A stretch of 55,463 nucleotides of DNA from Thioalkalivibrio denitrificans. GTDB taxonomy: Bacteria; Pseudomonadota; Gammaproteobacteria; Ectothiorhodospirales; Ectothiorhodospiraceae. Positions 33,669 through 41,735 of the stretch are shown in pieces. The stretch spans positions 13,063 through 68,525 of the forward strand of contig NZ_MVBK01000018.1 of NCBI RefSeq assembly GCF_002000365.1, written 5' to 3'. Each line of letters opens with the position of its first letter. Within the stretch, counting starts at the first letter, position 1. Both the position numbers and the translations under genes were made by a program. Below the pieces are notes generated by a model. That model saw nothing but the letters and a program-made list of their open reading frames with translations, was not told the origin of the DNA and did no database searches.

Positions 33669-34425
33669 GCCCCTTGTTGAGCAGGTAAAGACTGAACGTG
33701 AACAGGGCGGCAATAAAGCCGAGGATGATCGCGTACGAGAGCCACAGGTTGATGTCGGTCACACCCAGCAGGCCGTAGCGAAACGCGTTGACCATGTAGA
33801 GGATCGGATTGAGATGCGACATCCCCTGCCAGAACTCCGGCAACAGGGAGATGGAATAGAACACGCCCCCCAGGTAGGTCAGCGGCGTGAGCACGAAGGT
33901 GGGAATGATGGAGATGTCGTCGAAGCTCTTGGCGAAGATGCCGTTGATCAGGCCGGCGAGGGCAAAGAGCGTGGAGGTGAGCACCACCACCGAGAGCGTC
34001 ACCCCGAGGCTGTGCATGCTGAACGGGCTGAAGAACAGGGAGACAATGGTCACCGCCACGCCCACGGTCAGGCCGCGGGCCACGCCGCCGGCCACGAAGC
34101 CCAGGATGATCAGGTAATTGGGAATCGGCGCCACCATCATCTCCTCGATGTGGTGCTGGAACTTGGAGCCGTAGAACGACGACACCACGTTGGCGTAGGA
34201 GTTGGTGATGATCGCCATCATAATCAGACCGGGCACGATGAAGTCCATGTACCGCAGGCCGTCCATCTCACCGATCCGCGCGCCAATCAGGCCGCCGAAG
34301 ATGATGAAATAAAGCGCCGTCGTGATCATGGGCGGAAACACCGTCTGCAGCCAGATGCGGCTGAAACGCAGCACCTCCTTGATGACGATGGTCTGCAGGG
34401 CGATCAGATTGCGGCGCAGGCTCAT
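33652..34425 (-). CDS. ABC-2 type transporter permease (YadH-like)
   Basis: A 257-residue inner-membrane subunit with six hydrophobic helices and the ABC-2 signature region (FVLTPLTYLGGVFYSISLLPEFWQ, then HLNPILYMVNAFRYGLLG). It pairs with the ATPase encoded just upstream, whose stop overlaps this start by 4 bp. YadGH-type exporters are widespread in gammaproteobacteria. Their substrate is not established. Confidence 0.93.
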   Translation of the reverse strand: MSLRRNLIALQTIVIKEVLRFSRIWLQTVFPPMITTALYFIIFGGLIGARIGEMDGLRYMDFIVPGLIMMAIITNSYANVVSSFYGSKFQHHIEEMMVAPIPNYLIILGFVAGGVARGLTVGVAVTIVSLFFSPFSMHSLGVTLSVVVLTSTLFALAGLINGIFAKSFDDISIIPTFVLTPLTYLGGVFYSISLLPEFWQGMSHLNPILYMVNAFRYGLLGVTDINLWLSYAIILGFIAALFTFSLYLLNKGHGIRN

Positions 34426-35345
34426 GAAGGACGGTTCTCCCTGACCAGGTTCATGAACAGCTGCTCGAGCCGGTTGCTCTTGTTGCGCAGGCTGAGTACC
34501 TGCACATCCGCGGTCGCCAGGTCCGTGAACAACTGGTTGACGCTGTCCTCCTTGCGGATGTCCGCCTCCAACGTCAGTTCATCCACCCACCGGACCGTGT
34601 GATTGGGCAGAGTTGGCAGATGGGCCAGCGGCTTGGCCAGATCCAGCACGAGGGTCTCCACGTTGAGTTTGCCGAGCAGCCGCTTCATGGAGGTGTTCTC
34701 GATGATCTCCCCCTGGTCGATGATTGCAATGTTTCGGCAAAGGCTCTCCGCCTCTTCCAGGTAGTGCGTGGTCAGAATGATCGTTCGTCCCTCGGCATTG
34801 ATCCTGCGCAGGAAGGCCCACATGGAGCGCCGGATCTCGATGTCCACGCCCGCTGTCGGCTCGTCGAGGATCAGCAACCGGGGTTCATGGACGAGGGCAC
34901 GGGCGATCATCAGCCGGCGCTTCATCCCGCCGGAGAGCGTGCGCGCCATGTCGCGGCGCTTCTCCCACAGACCCAACTCCCGCAGGTAGTGCTCGGCCCG
35001 CTCGAAGGCCTGCCTGCGGGGGATCCCGTAATATCCGGCCTGGTTGACCACAATCTCCACCACGGGCTCGAAGCCGTTGAAGTTGACCTCCTGGGGCACC
35101 AGCCCGAGGCAGGCCTTGGCGGCGTCCTTCTCACGATCCAGGTCGTGGCCGAAGATGGAGACCGATCCGCCGGTCTTGTTGATCAGCGAGGCGACGATGC
35201 CGATGGTGGTCGACTTGCCCGCGCCATTGGGGCCGAGCAGGGCGAAGAAGTCGCCCGGTTCAACGTCCAGATCGATGCCCTTGAGCGCCTCGAAACCGTT
35301 GCGGTAGACCTTGGTGACATTGCGCAGCGAAAGGGCTTTGGGCAT
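34422..35345 (-). CDS. ABC transporter ATP-binding protein (YadG-like)
   Basis: A 307-residue ATPase with Walker A GPNGAGKST, the signature LSGGMKRRLMIARALVHEP, Walker B LLILDEPTAGVD and switch His (LTTHYLEEAE). A C-terminal extension of about 90 residues is typical of drug/polysaccharide-type ABC-2 exporters. It powers the permease encoded by the overlapping downstream gene. The start at 35345 lies opposite the aminopeptidase gene across 152 bp. Confidence 0.94.
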   Translation of the reverse strand: MPKALSLRNVTKVYRNGFEALKGIDLDVEPGDFFALLGPNGAGKSTTIGIVASLINKTGGSVSIFGHDLDREKDAAKACLGLVPQEVNFNGFEPVVEIVVNQAGYYGIPRRQAFERAEHYLRELGLWEKRRDMARTLSGGMKRRLMIARALVHEPRLLILDEPTAGVDIEIRRSMWAFLRRINAEGRTIILTTHYLEEAESLCRNIAIIDQGEIIENTSMKRLLGKLNVETLVLDLAKPLAHLPTLPNHTVRWVDELTLEADIRKEDSVNQLFTDLATADVQVLSLRNKSNRLEQLFMNLVRENRPS

Positions 35346-35497
35346 TGTTTTTCAGGGGTTTTTAAGAGAATGCGAAGGCTGCAGATGATACCATGACGCC
35401 GTCCCATGCGGGTGACCCGGGCGCTGGACCAGGGAAACGCGAAGGCGTCGCCTCACCCCTTTGAACATTGAATCTTGAACCTTGAATCGGTACCACC

Positions 35498-36886
35498 ATG
35501 CGCGAATGCTTCGTACGTGACCCCGGGGATCAGGCCACGGCCCTGATCCCCGTCACCTCCGACACCCTTTCCCGATGGCTGGAAGGACAGCCGCAACGCG
35601 TACGGGCGTGGGTGGAAGCCACCGGCTTCAAGGCCAAGAGCCACAGCGTGTGTTCCATCCCCGACGAACAGGGGCAAGTTCAGAGTGTTCTGGTGGGTGT
35701 CGATGAGGACCAGGCGGTCGTGTGGACGCTGGCCGGCGCGGCACGCAAGCTCACATCCGGCGTGTATCGACTGGATACCGACCGGGATGCGGCCTGGCGC
35801 ACACAGGCTTCCGTGGGTTGGGGGCTGGGCGCCTACCGGTTCGATCGCTACAAGCCCTCGGACAAGCCGCAACCGGCGCTGTATCTGCCGGATGACGTGG
35901 ATGCGGACGAGATCATGCGACAGGTGGATGCCACGGCCCTGGTCCGGGACCTGGTGAACACACCGGCGCAGGACATGATGCCGGAGCACCTCGCCGAGGC
36001 GGCGCGCATGCTGGCCGATGCCTACGATGCCGAGTTCGGCACCGTGGAAGGCGACGCGCTGCTGGATGAGCGCTATCCCTGCATCCACGCGGTGGGCAGG
36101 GCGAGCCAGCATACTCCCCGCAAGGTGGAACTCACCTGGGGGTCAAGGAAGCACCCGGTGGTCACCCTGGTGGGCAAGGGGGTGTGTTTCGACAGCGGCG
36201 GCCTGGACATCAAGCCGGCCGGCGGCATGCGTCACATGAAAAAGGACATGGGGGGTGCGGCCCATGCGCTCGGCCTGGCGCAACTCATCATGTCGGCGAA
36301 ACTGCCGGTGCGGCTGCGGGTACTCATCGGTGCGGTGGAAAATGCGATTTCCGGCGATGCATTCCGGCCGGGTGACGTGCTCGCCTCGCGCAAGGGCTTG
36401 AGCATCGAGATCGAGAACACGGACGCCGAGGGCCGTCTCGTGCTCTGCGACCTGCTGACCGCTGCCTGCGAAGGGAAGAAGAAGCCGGCGGTGCTGGTGG
36501 ACTTCGCCACCCTGACGGGTGCGGCGCGAGTCGCCGTGGGCACCGAGATCGCGGCCTGCTTCACGGACGACGACGCACTGTTCGGCGAGTTGCAGGAATC
36601 AGCCGTCGAGTCCGGTGACCCGGTCTGGCGCCTGCCGCTGCACGCACCCTATCGCAGCGGTCTGGACAGCCAGATTGCCGACATCGCGAACTGCGGCAGC
36701 AGTTCCTACGGCGGCGCGATCACCGCCGCGCTTTTCCTGAAGGAATTCGTGGAGCCCGACGTGCCCTGGATTCACTTCGACATCATGGCGTGGAACACCC
36801 GCACCCGGCCGGGGCGCCCGAAAGGGGGCGAGGCCATGGGAATGCGGGCCATGTTCGAGGTGATCCGGAAACGCTTCAGCCGATAG
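35498..36886 (+). CDS. M17 leucyl aminopeptidase family protein
   Basis: A 462-residue cytosolic metallopeptidase that removes N-terminal residues from peptides. The two-metal site is seen in VGKGVCFDSGGLDIKPAGGM, MKKDMGGAA and the signature NTDAEGRLVLCD. The N-terminal domain is divergent, as in the PepB-like/bacterial short group. There is no clear ribosome site; ATG 35498 follows TTGAA-type repeats (35461-35490). Its last 11 bp overlap the convergent amidase gene. Confidence 0.93.
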   Translation: MRECFVRDPGDQATALIPVTSDTLSRWLEGQPQRVRAWVEATGFKAKSHSVCSIPDEQGQVQSVLVGVDEDQAVVWTLAGAARKLTSGVYRLDTDRDAAWRTQASVGWGLGAYRFDRYKPSDKPQPALYLPDDVDADEIMRQVDATALVRDLVNTPAQDMMPEHLAEAARMLADAYDAEFGTVEGDALLDERYPCIHAVGRASQHTPRKVELTWGSRKHPVVTLVGKGVCFDSGGLDIKPAGGMRHMKKDMGGAAHALGLAQLIMSAKLPVRLRVLIGAVENAISGDAFRPGDVLASRKGLSIEIENTDAEGRLVLCDLLTAACEGKKKPAVLVDFATLTGAARVAVGTEIAACFTDDDALFGELQESAVESGDPVWRLPLHAPYRSGLDSQIADIANCGSSSYGGAITAALFLKEFVEPDVPWIHFDIMAWNTRTRPGRPKGGEAMGMRAMFEVIRKRFSR

Positions 36887-37703
36887 GCGCCTTCAGGTAG
36901 CGCCCGTGCACCCAGCCCTCCAGGTCCGCGATGCCGTTGACGGGAGACAGGGCCGTCACGCGGCGCCAGACCCCGTCCTCGGCCATGATCTCCACCGGCG
37001 TGTCCGTCGGCAGGGGGCCGCCGTTCAGGGTGGCGTGCTCCACGCCAGGTCCGCTCCGGATGTTGAGACTCGTAGTGGTGACCATGCGCGGGAGCTGATC
37101 CTCGCGCCGACCCAGCAGCCGTGATCGCAACGCGGCCAGCGGGAAGGCCGGTCCCGGATCTGCCTTGCGGCCGGGCGAGATGTCGTCGTGTCCGACTACG
37201 TCCTCCAGCCCGTAGTGCCCGAACAGCACGGTGGCCACCTCAACGGTGGTTTCAATCTGCTCGGCGGTGAACAGGTGCCATGCGCTTACCTCCGTCTCGT
37301 GACGGTGACGTGCCTCCAGGACCTCATCCGCGGAATAATCCCGCCCGAACCAGGAGCGCCAGCCGTTACCGTGACGCTGCAGGCGCCCCGCGTTGTCCAG
37401 TTCGATGCCGATGGAATGCCGGTTGAGCCCCGAGAGATCATTCCACTGGCTCGCTCCGGCATGCCATGCCACGGTATTGAAGGGCACGAGTTGTGTAATG
37501 GCCCCGTCGCGGCCGATGACCAGGTGCGCCGAGGCACGGGCGTCCGGGTTCATGAACCAGTTGATGGAGGACCGGGCACTGGCGCCTGCCGTGTAATGGA
37601 TCACCAGCAGGCGGGGGGTCATTCGGCCGCCCCGGCACGGGCTCTTCTGATATTCGCAGGGGGTGTCGTCATTCAGGTAAAGACGATGCCTTTTGATCCT
37701 CAT
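36876..37703 (-). CDS. N-acetylmuramoyl-L-alanine amidase with C-terminal SH3 domain
   Basis: A 275-residue Amidase_2 (AmpD/T7-lysozyme fold) protein. The zinc ligands are in LLVIHYTAG, DVVGHDDI and GRKADPGPAF, and SAHLVIGRDG is typical of the family. A bacterial SH3 domain (about 210-275, TTSLNIRSGPGVEHATLNGG) follows and could bind the wall. There is no signal peptide, as in AmpD, which recycles anhydro-muropeptides in the cytosol. ATG 37703 has GGAAGCG upstream. It overlaps the aminopeptidase gene tail to tail. Confidence 0.88.
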   Translation of the reverse strand: MRIKRHRLYLNDDTPCEYQKSPCRGGRMTPRLLVIHYTAGASARSSINWFMNPDARASAHLVIGRDGAITQLVPFNTVAWHAGASQWNDLSGLNRHSIGIELDNAGRLQRHGNGWRSWFGRDYSADEVLEARHRHETEVSAWHLFTAEQIETTVEVATVLFGHYGLEDVVGHDDISPGRKADPGPAFPLAALRSRLLGRREDQLPRMVTTTSLNIRSGPGVEHATLNGGPLPTDTPVEIMAEDGVWRRVTALSPVNGIADLEGWVHGRYLKAPIG

Positions 37704-37923
37704 ATTCGCTTCCCTGGATGATTGTTGATGACTGGCTTCCCGCCCGGGGGTGCCATGACGCGTTGGTTGTGTGCGCCCTGAGGATAGTACCCTGGCGGTG
37801 TTTTTGGTTGACGCCGCGCAAGGCACAGCTGGAGCAGCACTGGTCATGTCCATCAACATGGGCTCTAATTGGGGCATGTGAATCCGTGGTCCGGGTACGC
37901 GTCCGGGTTGGAGAGATCAGAGC

Positions 37924-38331
37924 ATGTCTGTACGCAAGGCGGATCGGGCAGGCAACCGACGCTACCGGGGAGTATGGCTGGCGGCGCTTGCCGCATTGGC
38001 CCATCTCTGGATGCCGGTTCTGCATGCCCAGCATGCCGGGCCGTCCGAGCCTCTGATTCCCGCGCATCTGCACGGCGTACTGTGCCTTGCCGCTGAGCCG
38101 GGCAGGTTTGCAGACGACGGCGCCGAGGGTTTCGATCCGCACCGGCTCATGGACTGTGAGTGTCTCACCTGCAAGGTGATGCACACGGGCGCCCCACCGG
38201 GATTCATCGCCATGGAACTTCCCGAGGGAGCGGTCGAGCCGCTTCCTCCGCCGGGGTATGCCGCGGCTTCTGCGGCTCCCGTATTCGCCCGTCCCCCCGC
38301 GCGTGCGCCCCCCTCGAACCGGTTCCTGTAA
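37924..38331 (+). CDS. Exported Cys-containing protein, copper-associated (DUF2946-like)
   Basis: A 135-residue protein with a signal segment (GVWLAALAALAHLWMPVLHA). Conserved-looking cysteines follow (VLCLAAE; CECLTCKVMHTG), and the tail is Pro/Ala-rich, ending PPSNRFL. GGAGAG precedes ATG 37924. The gene stands 118 bp before a PCuAC copper chaperone gene on the same strand; this pairing of a DUF2946-type protein and a copper chaperone is common. Metal binding is inferred. Confidence 0.75.
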   Translation: MSVRKADRAGNRRYRGVWLAALAALAHLWMPVLHAQHAGPSEPLIPAHLHGVLCLAAEPGRFADDGAEGFDPHRLMDCECLTCKVMHTGAPPGFIAMELPEGAVEPLPPPGYAAASAAPVFARPPARAPPSNRFL

Positions 38332-38449
38332 TCACCCCACAGACATGCCCGCCGCGTCTGCGACGCCGCGGCGACAACCGTCGATCCCGCCCCCACCGGG
38401 CCACAAGGATCGACGGACGATACTGAATCAAGCAACGGGAAATCAGATC

Positions 38450-38953
38450 ATGAAGAATCGAATTGTTCTTGCCTGCCTTGTACTGTGCATATCCGCGCTC
38501 GCGGCCATGCCTGCCATTGCAGATTCCGGCGCGGCCCAAGTCATGGAGATCACCGAAGCGGCCTGGGTGCGCGCCACCCCGCCAAACCGCGATATCACCG
38601 CGGGCTACCTGACGATCCGCAATACCGGCAGTGAAACACGCCACATCGTGGCGGCTGCCTCACCGGTGGCAGGCCGTGTGGAGCTTCACACGCACATCCA
38701 CGACCGTGAGAGCGGCATGATGCAGATGCGTGAGGTGGAGTCCATCGAGCTGCCCGCGGGAGAAACCGTGCAACTCGCCCCCGGCGGACTGCACCTCATG
38801 ATCATGAATCTCAAGCAGGATCTCCAGCCGGGCGCCTCCGTATCCCTCACGCTGGAATTCGATGACGGCAGCCACCTGGAGCTGGAAGCCGAGGTACATC
38901 GTCAGGCGCCGGGCGGCCACCAGGGTCATGGACACGGCCACCATCATCACTGA
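38450..38953 (+). CDS. Periplasmic copper chaperone PCu(A)C
   Basis: A 167-residue protein with a signal peptide (MKNRIVLACLVLCISALAAM, cleavage near AIAD). The PCuAC domain carries the Cu(I) motif residues H80, M91/M93, H115 and M117 in the expected H-X10-M-X21-H-X-M spacing. A His-rich tail (GHQGHGHGHHHH) adds a second site for Cu(II). Such proteins deliver copper to cytochrome oxidase CuA. Upstream frames without a signal peptide are rejected; ATG 38450 is used. Confidence 0.94.
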   Translation: MKNRIVLACLVLCISALAAMPAIADSGAAQVMEITEAAWVRATPPNRDITAGYLTIRNTGSETRHIVAAASPVAGRVELHTHIHDRESGMMQMREVESIELPAGETVQLAPGGLHLMIMNLKQDLQPGASVSLTLEFDDGSHLELEAEVHRQAPGGHQGHGHGHHHH

Positions 38954-39381
38954 GTGATCGGGCGCTGTCCGCAGACCTCAACAGGAATCGTGAAGGATCC
39001 TGGGCGCCCGGTCCGCCTCGCTCAATCTCTGGAAGGGGGAACGGGGGACAGACGACGGTTCCGTGTCTGTCCCCCGTTTCGTCTGGACGACTTCGTGTCC
39101 ACGCCGGGGATGGCTTGGATAAATCCCGAGCCGGTGAGGACCCGTTCGGAACCCCGGAAACGAAAAAGCCCCGACAAGATTGTCAGGGCATTCTCTGCAG
39201 AATCTGGCTCCCCGGGACGGGCTCGACGGATCCGTCGGGAACGGCTCCGGACGCGTGAAGCGCGCCCGAAGGGGCCGCGCCATGGATGGCGCGGATCAAC
39301 CCCGAAGGCGGTGAGAGCCCGTTCGGAGCCCCTCAAATGAAAAAGCCCCGACAGATACTGTCAGGGCATTCTCTGTGGAGC
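38954..39381. other. Gene-free region with hairpins and old tRNA-end scars
   Basis: No gene is seen. The stretch contains a 14-bp inverted repeat (39040-39053 / 39065-39078, AACGGGGGACAGAC), likely a terminator after the PCuAC gene, and two related blocks of about 105 bp (39120-39226, 39296-39404). Each block carries a tRNA-type terminator and the 3' end of tRNA-Asn. Confidence 0.6.
39163..39226 (-). repeat. Older tRNA-Asn 3'-end scar with terminator
   Basis: Positions 39204-39226 equal the last 23 bp (CCA side) of the attachment repeat. They are followed on the minus strand by a terminator-like hairpin (GCCCTGACAATCTTGTCGGG, then GCTTTTT). Identity then stops. It lies 178 bp outside attL and appears to be the relic of an earlier insertion at the same tRNA. 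Confidence 0.65.
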
Positions 39382-39429
39382 CTGGCTCCCCGGGACGGGC
39401 TCGAACCGCCGACCTAGTGATTAACAGTC
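39382..39429. repeat. attL: 48-bp direct repeat of tRNA-Asn 3' end
   Basis: Identical over 48 bp (CTGGCTCCCCGGGACGGGCT...AACAGTC) to 49606-49653, the 3' part of the intact tRNA-Asn gene from the anticodon loop to CCA. It marks the outer end of the integrated element and is followed at 39611 by the integrase gene. Confidence 0.92.
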
Positions 39430-39610
39430 CCGGCCATGGCCGGTCCACCAGGTTCCGGATTATCAAATACCATCAGGCACTTACAGGAATCAAGCCTTTT
39501 TCATCAATGGCTTACGCGCCGTTTTCCTTCGCCATTAAATGCCGCCTAGTGACATAGGATGCCGCAAGTTGTACATTGCCAGTGGTATTTGGACTGGTAT
39601 TTGGTGAAAC

Positions 39611-40930
39611 ATGGCGAAGCTCACGAAGCCCTTTATCGAGCAGATCCCGGCCACCGGGAAGCTGCAGGTGATCTACGACGACGACAAGAAGGCGCCGTCC
39701 GGATTTGGCGTCACGGTGTCCCCCAAGGGGGTAAAGTCCTATTTCGTGCGCTACGCGTACAACGGCATCGACAAGCGGGCTGTGATCGGCAAGGTGGCCG
39801 ACTGGTCGCTGACCGCCGCCAGGCTGGAGGCCGAGGACATGCGCAAGGCCTTCGCCCAGGGCCGGGACCTGAAAGCCGAGCGCCGCGCTGCCATCGAGGC
39901 CGCCAAGCAGGCCCGCAGGGATACCCGGGAAGGGCGCAATACCCTGGAGGCCCTGATCGGCGATTATCACGCCTATCTGAAGGCGCGGGGCAAGCCAAGC
40001 GCCGGGGAAGCCTATCGCCGACTGAAGCGCCATGTGATCGACGCGCAGCCGGATTTGGCGAAGAAGCCGGCCCGGGAGATCGTGCCCGATGACGTGATGA
40101 CGATCATCCGCAAGGTGGCGGGGGAGGGCAAGGAGCGCACGGCCGACCAGGTGCGCGCCTACCTGCGCGCGGCGTACTCAATCGCGATGCGGGCGCCCTA
40201 CGATCCACTCCTGCCCGCCGAGCTGAAGGACTACGGGGTCCAGTCGGACCCAACCGCTCCCATTGCCGTGATCCCGGTGCGTACGTCTGAACGCGTGCTC
40301 ACGCGCAAGGAGCTGGTCAACTACCTGCACGCCATCGAGGGCGAGGACCTGCAGCAAAAGGCGCTGAAGCTGGCCCTGTACGCCGGCGGCCAGCGCATGA
40401 GCCAGCTGCTCAGGGCGAAGCTCTCGGATTACGACGCCGAACACAAGACCCTCACCCTGTACGACGGCAAGGGCAAGCGGGCGCAACCCCGCGTCCACGT
40501 CCTGCCCCTGGGACCCGTGGCCGCCTCCATCGTCCGCGGGCTGGTGGAGCGAGCCCGCTCACTGTCATCGGATGAAAGTGAGGATCAGGGACCCCCGTTC
40601 CTGTTCGCCAGTCGAGGCGCCGCGATGTATCCGGGCGAGCCGGGGAAGTACCTGCGGGAGCTGATCGACGCGAACGGCTGGCCGTCCTTCAATCTCCGGG
40701 ACGTGCGCCGCACCGTGGAGACCGAGATGGCCCGCCTGGGGATCGGCAAGGACATCCGGGCGCACGTGCTTTCTCACGGCATCGGAGGCCTGCAGGACAA
40801 GCACTACGACCGGCACGCCTACACGACCGAGAAGCGCGAGGCGCTGCGCAAGTGGGAGCGCCACCTGGCGGGCCTCATGGCGCCGAAGAAGAAGGCCGGC
40901 AAGGTGGTGGCGCTGGGGGCAAGGGCATGA
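39611..40930 (+). CDS. Tyrosine-recombinase integrase of the element
   Basis: A 439-residue site-specific recombinase. It has the DUF4102-like/P4-type N-terminal segment (SGFGVTVSPKGVKSYFVRYA), a SAM-like core-binding domain and the catalytic domain. Catalytic residues: R262 (AGGQRMSQLL), R366 (RDVRRT), H389 (LSHG) and the nucleophile Y399 (HYDRH). The box normally reading HxxR has Arg (R363) in place of His. The gene starts 182 bp inside attL, as usual for tRNA-targeting islands, and is read inward. Its stop overlaps the next start (ATGA). Confidence 0.92.
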   Translation: MAKLTKPFIEQIPATGKLQVIYDDDKKAPSGFGVTVSPKGVKSYFVRYAYNGIDKRAVIGKVADWSLTAARLEAEDMRKAFAQGRDLKAERRAAIEAAKQARRDTREGRNTLEALIGDYHAYLKARGKPSAGEAYRRLKRHVIDAQPDLAKKPAREIVPDDVMTIIRKVAGEGKERTADQVRAYLRAAYSIAMRAPYDPLLPAELKDYGVQSDPTAPIAVIPVRTSERVLTRKELVNYLHAIEGEDLQQKALKLALYAGGQRMSQLLRAKLSDYDAEHKTLTLYDGKGKRAQPRVHVLPLGPVAASIVRGLVERARSLSSDESEDQGPPFLFASRGAAMYPGEPGKYLRELIDANGWPSFNLRDVRRTVETEMARLGIGKDIRAHVLSHGIGGLQDKHYDRHAYTTEKREALRKWERHLAGLMAPKKKAGKVVALGARA

Positions 40931-41436
40931 CAGACGATCCCAAGATCCCGTCCGATCATCCGATACGCAAGGTCTGGGAGGCCAACGAGAAGCTGCGCTC
41001 GATCCCCGGCCTGATCGAGTTGGCAGAGCGTGGCGATCACTACGCCGCGAAACAACTGCTCGCGTGGTTCTGCAATGACGTATCCCGCCGCCGCGCCTCA
41101 CTAATAACGGTTATTAGTGAGGCGGAGCCCCCACCACGCACCGAATTGATGGAGTACCTGGCAGCGTGCTTCACCAAGATACTGCAGGGCGATGACCCGG
41201 CCGCCGCACTGAACCTCAGTGGTGGCACGGGTAGCGGCAAGCGGGGAAGGCCAAAGTTGACCGCCTCCGACCATCAGAGGCTTGCCAGGGTTGGAATGAT
41301 GGTCGCGCGCAAGATCGACGAGTACGGACGGGGAGGATTCAAACGCGCACTTTCCGAGGTGGCCGAAGAGGCTCACTGTTCTGAGGGTACTGCGGACCGC
41401 GCGTATCAGATGTACATGAAGGGCACCGTAAAATAA
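40927..41436 (+). CDS. Element protein with HTH-like C-terminus, unknown
   Basis: A 169-residue protein. The N-terminal helical part contains RKVWEANEKLRSIPGLIELA and AAKQLLAWFCNDV. The linker GGTGSGKRGRPKLTAS is AT-hook-like. The C-terminal helices (FKRALSEVAEEAHCSEGTAD followed by RAYQMYMK) look like a helix-turn-helix. ATG 40927 overlaps the integrase stop. A 31-bp palindrome lies inside the gene (41094-41124). It may be a regulator or replication accessory protein. I do not recognise a family. Confidence 0.7.
   Translation: MTDDPKIPSDHPIRKVWEANEKLRSIPGLIELAERGDHYAAKQLLAWFCNDVSRRRASLITVISEAEPPPRTELMEYLAACFTKILQGDDPAAALNLSGGTGSGKRGRPKLTASDHQRLARVGMMVARKIDEYGRGGFKRALSEVAEEAHCSEGTADRAYQMYMKGTVK
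41094..41124. repeat. 31-bp perfect palindrome inside the HTH-like gene
   Basis: Arms of 15 bp (CGCCTCACTAATAAC / GTTATTAGTGAGGCG) sit around a single G. The AT-rich centre stands out in GC-rich coding sequence. It is an exact dyad with no loop, so it is more likely a protein-binding site (operator, origin or resolution site) than a terminator. Confidence 0.85.
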
Positions 41437-41487
41437 TCCGATTTATAGGCCGCTGATTTCTATACACTTTACGGCCAACTGAAGCCA

Positions 41488-41520
41488 TGCTGTCACCGTC
41501 GATGACGATGGATGACAGCA
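41488..41520 (+). promoter_or_regulatory. Inverted repeat TGCTGTCA-N17-TGACAGCA at the excisionase start
   Basis: Half-sites at 41488-41495 and 41513-41520 flank and overlap the start of the AlpA-like gene, in the 75-bp space that follows the HTH-like gene. A -10-like TATACA lies at 41460-41465. This is a plausible operator for the early region of the element. Confidence 0.5.
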
Positions 41521-41724
41521 ATGACAGAAGCAAAACTCCTCACAACCGAAGAGGCCGCTCACTATCTGCGGCTGTCGAGCCGTTCCCTGATTCGCTGGCG
41601 CGTCGAGCGCCGGGGCCCGCCCGTGGTGCGTGCTGGGAGGAAGGTCATGTACAGGCTGCATGACCTGGATGCGTGGCTCGACCGGCACACCTACGACATG
41701 CCCCGCGACCAGGTCGCGCGCTGA
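41512..41724 (+). CDS. AlpA/excisionase-type HTH protein
   Basis: A 70-residue protein with the MerR-like winged HTH of AlpA/excisionase regulators: LLTTEEAAHYLRLSSRSLIR, W, then RVERRGPPVVRAGRKVMYRL and HDLDAWL. In P4-like satellites and islands such proteins activate or direct excision. ATG 41512 and ATG 41521 are both possible, with no strong ribosome site. It is followed by the primase-helicase gene after 11 bp. Confidence 0.88.
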   Translation: MTAMTEAKLLTTEEAAHYLRLSSRSLIRWRVERRGPPVVRAGRKVMYRLHDLDAWLDRHTYDMPRDQVAR

Positions 41725-41735
41725 GCTGGCCGCTC

